Shown here piece by piece: positions 36,012 through 48,708 of a stretch of DNA of 64,000 nucleotides; the stretch's first letter is position 1, and each line of letters begins with the position of its first letter. The DNA lies in the NCBI RefSeq assembly GCF_017654505.1, contig NC_054558.1, forward strand, positions 14,127,628 through 14,191,627. The letters run 5' to 3'. The translations under genes and the position numbers were made by a program. The notes under the pieces are model-generated. The model did no database searches and was not told the DNA's origin. It was given only the letters and a program-made list of their open reading frames with translations. Origin of the DNA: Polyodon spathula (Eukaryota > Chordata > Actinopteri > Acipenseriformes > Polyodontidae).

Positions 36012-36462
36012 GCTTGGTCACTTTATTAGGACATCCTGACTGGATTTGGCATTGCCCTGGGGCATGTTTTCCTGGTATACCCTGGGTCCTTTGATTACTC
36101 TGAAGGGATGAACGAATGTTGTTTACTCAAGCATCTCAAACATGCTTGTACCTTGATGGTGATAATGAGCCCATGTCAGAATTGTGACAGAGACTTCATG
36201 CATCTTCTGTGGCCACCACAATTCCTGGATCTTTAGCCAATTGAGCATTTTTGGGAGAAAACTGATCAACACATTTGCTTATCTCTCTGTACTGATGGAC
36301 TGAATGGATTACCAGCCCTCCAGTACTTTGTGAAGTCCATGCCATGTCAATAAAATGATAATTGTTCTCAATTGACTCATTTGGATAAATAAAGGTTTTG
36401 ATTGATTGATTGTCATGTCAAGGCAACGATAAAAGTACAGGTCCTAATAAAGTGGGCATGCA
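36012..36462 (+). mobile_element. Tc1/mariner-like relic with TIRs
   Basis: Left CACTTTATTAGGACATCC (36019) and right GTCCTAATAAAGTGGGC (36441) are inverted copies. Inside, a decayed DDE core reads LLWPPQFLDL then stop then PIEHFWE, matching the [15 protein letters not shown] block of a fish Tc1-like family whose ends read TAATAAAGTG. Only about 450 bp remain of an element normally near 1.2 kb or more. Confidence 0.75.
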
Positions 36463-36586
36463 GTATATGAATGTATGTATTTATGTACAGTATGTATGTA
36501 GGTATATTTGTATGTATGTGTTTATACAACATTTCAGTTGCATTGTATTGTAGCAATTACAACAAAAGCCTGTATTCTTTATATAT

Positions 36587-37043
36587 GGTTTAACACATTT
36601 CACTATGAACATGGGATACCAAGAAAAGGTACCTAGAGGTGAACCTAAGTCAAACAAAGTGTTATTCCAACATCTACAGAATTTAAGAAGAATCCAACCT
36701 TTTGATTTGTTCGTCCACTAGCCTCAATTTCCTAGCCCAGCTCTGTTTTCAGCGGCAGCATCTGCTCTACCATGATTGTGCTGCATCACACACGTCATTG
36801 TGACTTGGCTCAAGTGAACTTCATTGCTGTGGATTTCCTTTGCGATAGAGTTCGTGTACTTAGAGCACAATCACAGAAGGCTGGGGTTGATTCTACAGTA
36901 ATAAAGTCAGTAACATGATGCATGAACTAATCCTCATTGATACTTCATACTGCAGTGTAGAAGTTAACATACAGTCCCAGATTCTTCTATATACAGCTAC
37001 CAAGTCTCCTGAAGGAAACAACATTTATTTCCAACATATGTGT
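36587..37043. repeat. Inverted duplicate, copy 1
   Basis: Starts TGGTTTAACACATTT and ends TTCCAACATATGTG. It is the reverse complement of 39688-40172, at roughly 80-85% identity by eye. Shared landmarks include GGCAGCATCTGCTCTACCAT and GTGGATTTCCTTTGCGATAG. It lacks about 40 bases present in copy 2. Nature unknown; it could be a dispersed repeat or a local inverted duplication. Confidence 0.85.
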
Positions 37044-38021
37044 TTGTATATTACAGTATGTATGGGTTAAATATACTGTACCGATATTTTTAGATATTTT
37101 CTTAGGTATTTTTATTCTTTTTGTTATAGACATCTGCAGGCGAACAAAGATTTTTGACTCTCTGCCCTGAACCACTAATGAGATCTTCCAAGAAAATAAA
37201 AGAAACACTCAAACAGAACCCCTTTTTTTCTTAGCATAGCCTTACTTTGCCCTCATTGGAACAATGGATCGGCAAACGTTGCTGGAAAACAACAGGGCTT
37301 CTCCAAACTGCTGAATTTTTTTAATGTGCTTTTTCGGTTGAACTATACTTCAGCAGTTGTAAATAGACAACATGTTTTGGTGTGCGTACCTCTGAATGAG
37401 TACCTTCATTTCCCACACATTATTACAAGACATAAAGTTAAACATACTGTATAATGTATGTAATAGGCATTTCCAGTGCCCAGTGAAATAGTTAAAAAAC
37501 ACTGCTGAGCTGGATTGCATTTTGACTTCACAAGTAGGTCATTGGTTTATGGAAGATTCTTGTGTTTGGAACACACCCACTCTTATAATAAAGTGTGTTT
37601 TTTCATTGTACTTTAAACATGCTCAAGTGTGCTTTACTTTGGATCAGTAAATAGTCTAGTTCTCACTAACATGTATATGTGCAAGCTAGAACAATGTGAA
37701 CATGCTGTAGTCTCCATGGATAGACTGGGACTGTACAGTGATCCCCAGTTTAAACACCCAGGATTGTTGCTTATCACCATTCTTGTAACATTTATTTAAT
37801 GTCCTCCCTCCTTACCAAAAGCGCAGTGTCGTTTCAATGCTTCATTAAGCCCTTGCTCACTCAGAATCAGCCGAACTGCACCAACCAATCTAGAACAATC
37901 TTGGGGCTCAATAAGTGACTTATTAAAGGCATGTAACCTAGACTGAGAGGGATCAGACTGAACAATAACTTTAGCAAAATCAACTCTGTGCATTGGGCCG
38001 ACGCCCCCTTCTTCCAGCCCT

Positions 38022-38105
38022 CTGACCTTACCTTAACTCTCTGGGGATTGAACTCCCTTCATACCGCAGTGCCCTAACCTCTGAGCACGGCTGCTCTTCC
38101 CACAC
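38022..38105 (-). mobile_element. tRNA-derived SINE head
   Basis: On the minus strand, GTGCTCAGAGGTTAGGGCAC resembles a tRNA A-box region and GGAGTTCAATCCCCAG is a B box (GGTTCRANNCC type), about 30 bases apart. Confidence 0.5.
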
Positions 38106-38984
38106 ACTGTGCTCCAGAGCTCACAGACATCTCTGCTGATTGGATTGTCATGTCAGTCTTGAGCTGGAGATCAGGAGCCAGGCCTTGTTTACTCCTGTCA
38201 CTTTCATAATTTCATTTAATTCATTGTTGTTTTCTCTAGCAGACCTTTAAGCAGCAGATTTCGACCTTCCAGCAGATGCCACAAGTCTTTCGAAGACTCT
38301 ACCCAATCAGCCTCCCCACTTTTTCAAGCTCCCCTGTTCCCTCCTGAGATCTTAATGGGGTTAGTGTGTTGTCTGTACCAAACCTGATTTGGAGCCACTA
38401 CCACCCTCCCTATTAGACTAAGAAAGGACCTGAATGACCGAGGCAACTGCAGACAATCTAATTGCTATTGACATCTATGTCTCAGAGGGTATTTGACATC
38501 TAAGGGCAAATCATTTTACTTAGTCGCCTGAACACACACAAAGGCAGGCCTACAGACTCACATACAACACAATTTCACTCCCACACCCAATGCAGCAATC
38601 AATACTAATGTCATTTGGTGACTCGGGCAGAAAAAAAAGAAGAGAAAATCAAAAGTGCTGTTAGGGGAATTATACCATTGAAGTACAACACAGCTTCAAG
38701 GATGATGCCAATGATGTGGTACTGATGCAGTAACACTGCTCTAAACAGCACTACTACTCTGAGCTGGACAAGGGAATTTGCTACTAAAACTGAAAGGATG
38801 CCAAATTCATTGGAGCGATTGACTCTTACTGTCCCAGATGTTCATTTTATATTACTTCATGGAATGAAAGGCTTAGGCTACTGCTAATCTAATGCACGAT
38901 TCGTAGAGACTTTTACCCTTCACGGCACCTACATTTTCATAGTATTTCCTTAATTTCTTTTCTTTTTTTATTAACTAAGGGAGC

Positions 38985-39125
38985 CCATTTATTGTAACCC
39001 CTTTTTTCTCCCCAGTTTAGAATGTTCAACAATGTTCCTTCACCTCAGCTACATAGCAGCTCAGGAGAGCTGAAGGGTAGTGGGCATTCTCTGATTCCAC
39101 TCCTAAGCCAAACCTCTTTTTACAC
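38985..39125 (+). mobile_element. SINE body fragment
   Basis: CCCCAGTTTAGAATGTTCAA, then CTCAGCTACATAGCAGCTCA and GGAGAGCTGAAGGGTAGTGG. The last part also occurs at 56660-56710. The 'CCCCARTTTAGAATGTCCAA' text is known to me from SINEs of non-teleost fishes. Confidence 0.5.
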
Positions 39126-39358
39126 GAACAGATAATATAACTAGATAATAATTAGGCTTGCTCCTTTTTAATATTTAGTTTTCAGGGGCTTGTACTGTAA
39201 TAAATCTGGAACATTATGAAACTTTCAGTTTATAGGTTGTTTCTGACCAGCTAAGCTAACAACAAGCCATAACAGAGTGTTAGTCAAAACTACAGTGATA
39301 AGGCCACACCTTGTCAAATATATAGAATAATATACAAATATTTCCTGCTTTCTGTGTG

Positions 39359-40172
<814 letters not shown>

Positions 40173-40360
40173 CCTTAGCTCTGGAAGGTCTGGGTTCAAA
40201 TTCAACTCCAATCATACTTTTTGAGTAGATTTTTTTACATCCCGAGCCCGAGTGGGTGTCGAAGTCTGCTTCCTAGAGGCTGAGGAATAGATGAGGATAA
40301 TTCAGGCCAGGGTTGAGAACTGTAAGGAGAAGTGCACACCCTCCTCCTATTAAAGAACTT
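40173..40360 (+). mobile_element. Possible tRNA-derived SINE fragment
   Basis: CTTAGCTCTGGAAGGTCTGG then GTTCAAATTCAACTCC gives a B-box (GGTTCAAATTC) with a weak upstream A-box. The body is not recognised. Confidence 0.3.
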
Positions 40361-42294
40361 GAGTTTAATTAGGGCTTACATTTTCCAAATTTCAGTGGAA
40401 GCCCAAGTGACATAGTCCAGCTACATACAACACTGTGATGTTTAATGCAGGTCCCTGTCTCCTGGGGGTGCTTGCCAGCACCTTGCCTGGCAGTACGTAA
40501 TGCTTTTTTTCCTCGTTTTTCATGAGCCCTAAATGAACATTTAAAAGCAAAAAAATAGTAAAAGCATCATTAGGATCCTTTATGTTTTCATATCAAATAT
40601 TCATATTAATCAGCTGCTAGAAAACAGACCAGCACAGATGTTCTTATGGCAGATTTTATAGATGTATGGTAAGCACTGTAAACGCTTAGTATAAACATGG
40701 TCAAAGACAACAGACTGTGCCAATATATGCGTTACTGTGCAGATTTAATAATAGTAAACTCTTTTAGTTTCTATTGTGGACAGTGGAGTATAATGGAATA
40801 AACTGGCTTAGCAAATAGGACTTAGTTTAGTGTGCATTCTGGACTGTGTTATAAAAGCCATCTCCTGACACAATAGCACACTGATATGGGTCTATGGTAC
40901 TCAAATGGATTGCTAGTGGGTATTGGCTTTTATACTGTGCTTAAGTTCATTTCAGCCAAATGGAGCACAGATAGCCATTCATTTATACACAGCATTAGTA
41001 GAAATCCACCCCAAACCATGTAAATATACTCTCAACCATGCAGTTATACTGCTAAACATAGCATTCATTATGCAGTTATTATTTACTGAAGCCCTGGATG
41101 AAATCTGAATTAGATGTGACTGCTGTGCCATGGTTACTGTTCAAGCAGATCTGCTTTTGTAATGATTCCCACTGTCTTTGTATTGCTCTGGGCCAGCCAC
41201 TGCTGAACAGCTGTCCTTTGTAAAATCACACCAACAGAAGAAGCATTCAGATAATCAAGCAGCATTGCCTATTAATCTCAGAATGATTACACATGGCCAG
41301 TAAAAAAAAACTGTGTTTACTAATGCTGGCTGTGTGTATAAATGTATCATTCCAATTTATATAGGTGCCTTGAAGCACATTGTAAATATAAGAGAGGAAA
41401 CTAAAAACAGCAATAGAAATAGTAAAAAAAATAAAATAAATATACAATGATAAAAAATTAGCAAATTATGCAAAGCAGTGGTTCTGGCAGGGAATTCACT
41501 TTAACACTTAGCTCAAATCAGATACATATCAAGCATATTTAATACTTTCATACAGTGACAATAACACCATTGCAGACACTTTTATACAGTGACAACAGCA
41601 CCATTGCCATACTGCATTACAAGCTTTTCTCTGAACCAGCTTACTGCACTAAGACTTTAATTAAATCCCAGCTGATTTCATAGGGTATGTCCTGTTTAAA
41701 GCACATTACATGCTAGATCATTGACTGTTGTGATACTTAAGTATTGAAGCCAAAGGTCTGATTACAACTGACTGCTTGAAACTAAGCTGCTTTTACAGTG
41801 AGAGTTTCAAGAGTCAAGAGTCCATTAGCCTAGAGGGCATCTGCTGTAGACTGAAGATACACAGGAACCTGATCGTCTCTTTCCATGTTCACTGAATTCT
41901 CAATAGTATCCTGGCAAGATGGCAGAAGCAGTGCTACCACATACTTCAGATGTCTTAAAGTACATGGTGCTTACAGATCAATTCCAGTAAATCTCATCTA
42001 CTAGGCATTACCATCATTTGGTAAATATTTTTTATATATAAAAAATGTTATATCTTTACATATTGTTATTTTAATGCATATTCCCTTTAGGTTCTGGCCC
42101 ACAAATGTGGCCATGTCATTCAGTGGCTCAGGGAATTCTATAATGAATAGAGGCCCTTGTAGGGCCTAAAGTGTGTTTGATCTTGAGGACATGCAGTAAA
42201 GAGTTGTCACCAGCATTATTAGTGCCTTCGGTCTCTTAATTGATGACGTCACAGCAACCCTAGATGAAATTATTTTCCTGTAACTCACTGAAGC

Positions 42295-42295
<1 letters not shown>
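40361..42295. other. Unique stretch, no gene seen
   Basis: AT-rich single-copy DNA with one two-copy tandem duplication (41536-41608). No domain-bearing frame. Confidence 0.45.
41536..41608. repeat. Two-copy tandem repeat, about 36 bp
   Basis: CTTTCATACAGTGACAATAA CACCATTGCAGACA is followed by CTTTTATACAGTGACAACAG CACCATTGCCATAC. Confidence 0.8.
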
Positions 42296-42370
<75 letters not shown>

Positions 42371-42372
42371 AC

Positions 42373-42440
<68 letters not shown>
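42296..42440. repeat. (TA)n-(CA)n-(TA)n microsatellite
   Basis: About 33 TA, about 28 CA with two interruptions, then about 11 TA. Confidence 0.97.
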
Positions 42441-42565
42441 GTTTAATTTTTAGTCTATAGGCAACTAGAGAACATTAATGTAAAATACAATATAAATACA
42501 AATATATAAAAGACTCAAGTTAAAAATACAGATAGTTTAAAATGTAGGTCAATGTCCCTTATACT

Positions 42566-42820
42566 GTAAAAATTGACCATGATAAATTTGCATGGTACTT
42601 TAGCAGTTTTCCCTGTGCTTTCCCATGGTTTTATGCATTTACCATAGTTGACCATATTTTGCCATGTTATTTTAATATGCTTTACCATACCTCTCTGTGC
42701 TTTACAGTGCTTCCCTATGCTTTACCATACCTCTGTGCTTTACAATGCTTCCCTATGCTTTATCATGCTTTCAATGTGCTTTAATATACTTTGTTATGCT
42801 TTTACTATGGCTAACTTTTA
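42566..42820 (+). repeat. ACCATAGTAAA palindromic repeat, expanded copy
   Basis: Same order as the 30497-30690 copy, but a unit of about 38 bases (CTTTACCATACCTCTCTGTG CTTTACAGTGCTTCCCTATG) is tandemly duplicated inside. Confidence 0.75.
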
Positions 42821-43802
42821 TTTGAGAATATTTTTTTTCTGAAGGCAATTGTAGAACTTAGAACCACTACAAAACAAAAGAAAAATCTCATTAAATCGAA
42901 GCAATCCATTCTCACCCTTCATAAACGCTGTTTCACATTTCACATCAGATCAAACACCAGATAACCCCTAAAATGATCCCACAGAAAAGACAAGTTGTCC
43001 TGTCTTTGTTTCAGTCTGCTTGCCCATATATTAAACCCATAGAAAGAAAGCAGAACAGGGCCCTGTGTGTGTTTATCTTGTTGTGTGAAGATAGCTTTCC
43101 ACCGGGGGGTGAGTCACAAGCAGGTTTATTGAAGGTAAAACCTATATAATTCAAGGACAATCATGTACCAGAAAATGTATTATTTATTTGTTTCAGAATC
43201 AATCATCCCATATATCTATTATAAGAAATAGTCCCCCTCATTACACAGATATAACGTTTAGCCTGTATTTAAGAGCAACTGGGTACAGGTTTGAAAGATC
43301 ACTGCTATCTTAATGAATGTGTTCTTCTTGTTGTTTAGATTCACTTGCTGAATCATTTACTTTTTTAGACTCTCCAGTTTAAAGCACCTCTGTGGCATCA
43401 AAAGGGCTCTCAAACATACTTCTGGCAGGGAACTCACTTTAACCTCTTTGACAAAAAAATCAATTTTACCAGTATGTTGTTCAGTTACTGCATTGGTATT
43501 TGATAACTTTTCCTGTTTTTTTTTTTTTTTTTTTCACCATTTTCTTCCTGGTATGCTTTTACTTAATTTATTTTTTTTTTTTTCTTGTGGCAGCATTTTT
43601 CTGATTATCAACAAACACGTTTCTGTCTATATCAGTAATATTTTTAATTCTATTCATCATTTTTATTAAACTGGCAGTTTGTGTGCTGTGGTGAAGTCAA
43701 TTAAGAAGCCCATGCAACTTGTAATAAACCATAATAAACCTTATAAACTTAGAGCTTTACATAATAAGATAGTAAACTCCAAGAGTTATAATAGAATCAA
43801 TT
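42821..43802. other. Unique stretch, no gene seen
   Basis: Poly(T)-rich at 43515-43580; otherwise single-copy without frame or repeat match. Confidence 0.45.
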
Positions 43803-44098
43803 TCAATGCTATTATGCACAGTTACAATGTACTTAACATGTAAATCTTTTTGCAATATATATAAGTACACAATTGTATCAGAAAAGGGATAGGGTTAGGA
43901 TTTGAGTTAGGGTTGGGGGGAGGGTAGGGTTAGAGTTATGTTTAGAGTTAGGGTTAAGGTTAGGGTTATATCATGTACAAAATACACATTAAGTACATTG
44001 TAACTATGCATAATAACATTACAATATTTGTATTTAGTAAGCAACTACTATGTAAATGCACAGTACTTAGAGACACTAATGGAAGGTGTTATCCTAAT
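43803..44098. mobile_element. MITE-like element with telomere-like core
   Basis: Flanking arms are inverted: CAATGCTATTATGCACAGTT ACAATGTACTTA on the left and TAAGTACATTGTAACTATGC ATAATAACATT on the right. The core (43887-43972) is degenerate GGGTTAGGGTTA-type repeats. The right end GACACTAATGGAAGGTGTTA mirrors GGTAACACTTTACATTGTGT at 53216. The left end is truncated. Confidence 0.7.
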
Positions 44099-44183
44099 CT
44101 CTTTGTATCTGCAAGGCTGTACAATGGATCCCTTCCTGGCAGTCTGTGTCTGGCTCTGCCACTTGCTCACCATCTTCACCACT

Positions 44184-44390
44184 TTGGGAGATCATAAGAA
44201 CATAAGAACATAAGAAAGTTTACAAACGAGAGGAGGCCATTCGGCCCATCTTGCTCGTTTGGTTGTTAGTAGCTTATTGATCCCAAAATCTCATCAAGCA
44301 GCTTCTTGAAGGATCCCAGGGTGTCAGCTTCAACAACATCACTGGGGAGTTGATTCCAGACCCTCACAATTCTCTGAAATGATTGTGATT
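44184..44390 (+). repeat. 'GGCCATTCGGCCC' family dispersed repeat, good copy
   Basis: AAGAACATAAGAAAGTTTAC, ACGAGAGGAGGCCATTCGGC, CCATCTTGCTCGTTTGG, then GCAGCTTCTTGAAGGATCCC and GATTCCAGACCCTCACAATT. From memory, this is a dispersed repeat of early-branching ray-finned fishes. Related pieces lie at 30745, 46930 and, inverted, 55395. Confidence 0.75.
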
Positions 44391-44639
44391 TTAGCAGGTT
44401 TTATACAATACATATCTAAACGTTTATCCATTGTTGCATTGGTATAGTACAATTAAACCTACATTTAGATTAGTATCATATGAATACATGCCTTAAAAGA
44501 TAATATTAATATTGCAGGCATAGTCTGCCTGATAAACACATGTTTGTTCTATGATATATTTTTCATCTATTAAGCAAACATGCTTTTCAGATTTTTTAGT
44601 TTGCGATTGCAGGCAGATATGTGGTACATTTAAAATTAT

Positions 44640-45030
44640 TCCTAAATCGCCAATGAGATTTCACTTTTACAGTAACTTAAGCTAACAAAATAGTTTCATA
44701 ACTTCTCACACCCATTCACCATATAGGTCTTAAATGTGTAGTTTTGAAAGAAACACATTTTAGCAAAGGTATATTTTCATTTTAAAACATGATATCTGCT
44801 ACTACACTAGATTAATGACATATCTGTTTGCAAGCAATGCTTTCAGACTGTCTTGCACTTCCTGGGTCATTTCTCCTGGAGAGCGAAATTGCCCCCACCC
44901 CTTCATTGGCTTTTTTTCTGTCAATAACCAATCAACTTCTCCCCTAATGTCTGCTTTGCAGCCAGTACGATTCTGCTGGGGTGAAATGGTCTAGGAAGTA
45001 CAGCAGTAACAGACTTCCTTTCTTTTAAAT
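44640..45030. repeat. Unnamed dispersed palindromic repeat ('X1'), longest copy
   Basis: Landmarks: GCTAACAAAATAGTTTC, AGGTCTTAAATGTGTAGTTT, ATATTTTCATTTTAAAACAT, CACTTCCTGGGTCATTTCTC, GAAATTGCCCCCACCCC and CTGTCAATAACCAATCA. The end GGGGTGAAATGGTCTAGGAA partly mirrors CTTCCTGGGTCATTTCTCC, giving a palindromic outline. Confidence 0.6.
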
Positions 45031-46145
45031 CTGCACATTTGACACTTATATAATGAATTTGAGTAAGATTTAAGAAATTATTTTATTAGCTGCGACTATT
45101 TTAAATAAACACAAGCAGGGTTAACACAGAAATTGACCTGCAAATTTAGTATGGTAGCAGTAAACCTTTTTATCAAGTTTAGTTTTTGAGTCCACAAAAG
45201 TGGCCACTGCATCATTCCCTATTCCCTAAAACAGTGGACCATCCCTAAAATGAGGACATGTTAATAGCTGGAAAGAAACAGCTTTACATTTGGTGGAAGA
45301 GAATTAAAGTAAAACATATACATAAGTTCAAAGAACCCAATTACTTAAATTATTTCCACCTCAGTTATTTAGTTATGGGCTCTGCTAATTCAGGAGCAGG
45401 CTTGTTATTTCCTTGCCCGTCCGTAAATGTAAGAAGACTTGAGGCAGAGAGAGCTCAGTGGAGGGGAGCTAAAAATTTCAAATCTTGCTTGGGGCTTTAT
45501 TGAGTTTTAATGATGAAGTTGGCCCATGACTATTTGTGTGTATACATCTTCGACCATTTCATGCTTATAAAGACCTCTTTATCATGAATACAACATTATA
45601 ATAAAGAAAATTGTTTGCATGCAAGATTATATTTGATATTTTTATTTTGCTTAAAAAGTGTCTTTTTGCAGCTGAACACACAAACACATTGCCATAAAGG
45701 TTTCTCAAAATGATTGTCTGACAAATCTGTTCCTAACAGATGCAAATCTACAATTCAGACATTTGCATTTTCTTCAATAACAATAGCCCTAGGTCCTGTG
45801 TGTCTAGTCCTGATCTGCCATGGCTTTGAAGGACATATCCATTATTATACTGCTGAGGATCTTTCAGCTATTCAGAGCACACATTTCATATGGTGCATTC
45901 ACAGAGATTCCCAGAGAAAACACCACTCATGACATTGACCGGGCAATATCAAGTTTTTACTGTGCTGTATTTGCAATATCGGTACAGTTCAGGTCACCTG
46001 ATTTTAAAAAAAATCATACCTAAGGCACCTCTTGGAATTCAATTACATACATGACATCATATTTTGTCAAGTCCCTCAGCCACTTCTTCTGTTCATCAAC
46101 CCTTTCTCTTTCTTCAGTGAAAATATACAATAGAGTTATAGGACT

Positions 46146-46215
46146 GCGTGGGGTCCCCAAGTGGCTCACCTGGTAAGTGGTTCTAGCACTGCTGTGGGTT
46201 AGGGAGGCAAAATAA
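46146..46215 (+). mobile_element. tRNA-derived SINE head fragment
   Basis: GGGGTCCCCAAGTGGCTCAC CTGGTAAG resembles the GGGTTCCCGAGTGGCGCATC A-box head of fish tRNA-derived SINEs. The B box is eroded. Confidence 0.5.
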
Positions 46216-46929
46216 ATGGGCACGCTAAATAAAAAAGAATAAAACAATAGGACTGCGAGTGTCTGTGTGTCAGTTATAGATCAAAACTCACAACACGAAA
46301 ATAGCAGGAGCTTCTCAACAATGTTCTGCTACTCCTTTACTAAAACTCGTATACAAATCTTCCCTTTCTGCCATGCTGTCAATGATACTTTTTACAGTCT
46401 GGACAACAAATTGGAAACATCTGCGATAAGCCTCAGACCCATTTTTGTAAAAGGGCTCTCTCATATTACTGATGAATTTGCTATGCAAATAGAATCCTAA
46501 GCCTGCATTCTATAAATTATAAAAGTTTCATATCAGTCACTGTGGGTAAGACAGCCGATCTGTCAGGCTTTGATACAGGGCTCAGCAGCAGAGTTAGCAG
46601 GTGCTTTTAAATTTAAAGACTGCACACATTCTATCTGTTTTGTAATGATCGGTCTCAAAAGTGAGGACTGTATTGGGGCGGGAGAACAGGCTACAGTACC
46701 TGTAGGTTTCCACCCTCTGCTTCCCCGATTGAATCAGAGGCAGTGATTGTTGAGAAATTAATTAAACCCCTTACATGCTTTTCATGATGAATCAGGTGTC
46801 CTGGTTGACTATGGGAAACCCTGTATCTTATTCAACCCTAACCCTAACCTTTCCTATCTCTTGTTGCTGGGATCTATGTTTCTGATCTAAACAAGTAGTC
46901 CTCAAACTGCTGGCAGGCCACTTGTGGCT

Positions 46930-47195
46930 CTCTTACTTAAACTGAATGACAGGAGGCCATTCTGTCCATCCATGCTTGTCTATCCTTAAACTAGCTGATT
47001 GATCCCAAGTCTTTGTCAAGTTGGATCTTAAAGGATCCCAATAATTCAGCGTAGTCAATCTGACTTGGTTTCTCAATCCACAACCTCTGTCCTGAGTCTG
47101 TCTCTACAACAGCGTCATATGTTTCTGGAACCTGTGCTGTGTTAAAAACATATTAAGATGTTAAACACTTTAATCAAGGCTCCCCTAATCCTTCT
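46930..47195 (+). repeat. 'GGCCATTCGGCCC' family dispersed repeat, older copy
   Basis: ACAGGAGGCCATTCTGTCCA, GCTGATTGATCCCAAG, TCTTAAAGGATCCCAATAA and, toward the end, AAGGCTCCCCTAATCCTTC follow the order of the 44184 copy and extend it. Confidence 0.6.
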
Positions 47196-47393
47196 TTATT
47201 CAGTCTATGTGTCTGGAAAACAACCCACCCAAGACTAAGCAAAGTGAGGCAATTAGGGCAATTTTGAAATATGATCTCAGTGTTAAGGTAACTTTATTAA
47301 CGATGATCACAAACATCAGAAAAATTATATATTTATTTATAACACGGCTTGGAAAAACAGCCACCTCTGATTGGTTAAACAGCATCACATGAC

Positions 47394-47493
<100 letters not shown>

Positions 47494-47589
47494 CTTTCAC
47501 ACTGAATAAATCACTATGCACCACTACATTCTAAATTCCATGACAAACTGCCATTTTATTTGTTATTAGTTACAAAACCACAGCCAAAA

Positions 47590-47871
47590 ATGAGTGGCAT
47601 TTCACTTATTTCCTTTAATGTATTTGAGGATGAAAATCCACATAACTGGTACAACATCGACCTTTTGAGTGAAGACAGCAGTCCAGCTGAAAAAAAAGTA
47701 ATAAATAAAATATGTGCACCAGCAAGAATAGACACAACTGTTGATGAGGAAAAGCTAAATGAAATAGAAAAAACAAAGATTGAAAAAACTGCAGCCTGGA
47801 CTGTTAATGTACTTAAAGACTGTCTTAAAGAAAAAAATATGCACATTAATTTTAAGGAAATAAATCAATAA
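47590..47871 (+). CDS. Open frame resembling Crypton/DUF3504-type N-terminus
   Basis: A 93-residue frame starts at the ATG at 47590 (A at -3) and ends in TAA. It may extend upstream from a possible splice acceptor TTTGTTATTAG near 47569. Its first half is acidic (NVFEDENPHNWYNIDLLSED). The second half, VDEEKLNEIEKTKIEKTAAW and TVNVLKDCLKEKNMHINFKE, matches a pattern found upstream of the tyrosine-recombinase-like domain in Crypton transposons and DUF3504/ZMYM-type proteins: an acidic segment, a polar linker, then W-x2-NVFxxWLxE. No recombinase core (R...H-x-x-R...Y) follows, so it is a fragment or a stand-alone short protein. Composition is clearly coding-like and without low complexity. The family call is inference from the motif. 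Confidence 0.4.
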   Translation: MSGISLISFNVFEDENPHNWYNIDLLSEDSSPAEKKVINKICAPARIDTTVDEEKLNEIEKTKIEKTAAWTVNVLKDCLKEKNMHINFKEINQ

Positions 47872-48604
47872 AAAAAATCTCATAAACATAAGGGAATTTA
47901 ATGCCAGTGCAAGAAATTAAACTAAGAGGACCAGTATTCAGTCTCCAGTTTTATAACACTGAGCTGGACTAAACACATATTTTAACAGTAAAAGTTTTAA
48001 CATCTCTGCTGACAGCGAGTTTAACCAGCAATAATGTATTCATGTCAGTCAGGAAAACTCTTAGAAAAGCAAGTAACGACAAGGCCAGACCCGAATTACC
48101 GGCCTAGATTTTAAACATCTGTGGGAAACTGAGGTACTGTCCCCTGATACCACGATTAGCTTGGTGCGTAAAGTCTGGTTCGATCGTCAACTTAATCTGG
48201 CACAACTTACGCAAGGATATCTGACAAATAACAAAAACATATTTTGAGATGTAAAGATGAAAACGTACTAGAATATGTGTAAACTTTACAGTAAATGCTT
48301 GCATATAACGAGTTAACAAGTTACTTCCTTAGTGTAATTTGAAACTCCGCCATTCTTCCAGTTTATGCTCAGTCCTCTAGTTTCTAGTGAGATGGCATTT
48401 TCGATGCAGAAATTCACAATAAACGAACATGTGCAATTTATTTTTAATAAGCGAACAATTAATTAAATTAAATTAAATGTGGGACTATATTACACTGAGG
48501 ATATATACACAATAAAAGTTTTTGGTTTTGTCTTAATTTAAATGTGTTTTAATTATTTTATATTATTTTTCTTCCCACAAATGACAGGTAGGCATGTTAT
48601 AGGC
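47872..48604. other. Unique stretch downstream of the 47.6-kb frame
   Basis: 47990-48400 has more CpG than its surroundings (ACGAGTT, CGATCG, CGGCCT). No recombinase core, repeat or RNA gene recognised. Confidence 0.4.
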
Positions 48605-48708
48605 AGTATAAACCACTTTGGGCCGTGAGGTTCCGTTGATATATGCCACTTCTGGGGTGGTTAAAGGTATTGTATATATCATGGGAACCGCACGGCCCGT
48701 CATGGTTT

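Larger units (their letters stand above)
37044..39360. other. Region between inverted duplicates, no confident gene
   Basis: Includes two SINE pieces (38022-38105 and 38985-39125). A 65-codon minus-strand frame at 37796-37993 (MHRVDFAKVIVQSDPSQSRL...) has coding-like composition but no family match I can make. 38430-38640 is conserved-element-like. Confidence 0.4.
45170..47393. other. Mostly unique stretch, no confident gene
   Basis: Contains a SINE head, a dispersed repeat copy and short frames at 45714-45932 and, on -, 46020-46247. Neither frame could be assigned to a family. A short fragment of the ACCATAGTAAA repeat lies just before, at 45140-45170. A telomere-like AACCCTAACCCTAACC lies at 46837-46852. 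Confidence 0.4.

Noticed and set aside
45714..45932. 72-codon frame with CLVLICHGFEGHIHYY, faintly like a caspase HGxxG strand
   Set aside because: No other caspase block (such as the QACxG cysteine) is present and spacing does not fit; likely chance.
46020..46247. 75-codon minus-strand frame containing EERERVDEQKKWLRDLTKYD
   Set aside because: Half of it lies in SINE-derived sequence, the putative acceptor is poor and no family is recognised.
46837..46852. AACCCTAACCCTAACC as an interstitial telomere
   Set aside because: Only about 2.5 units; expected by chance and much shorter than the MITE core at 43.9 kb.
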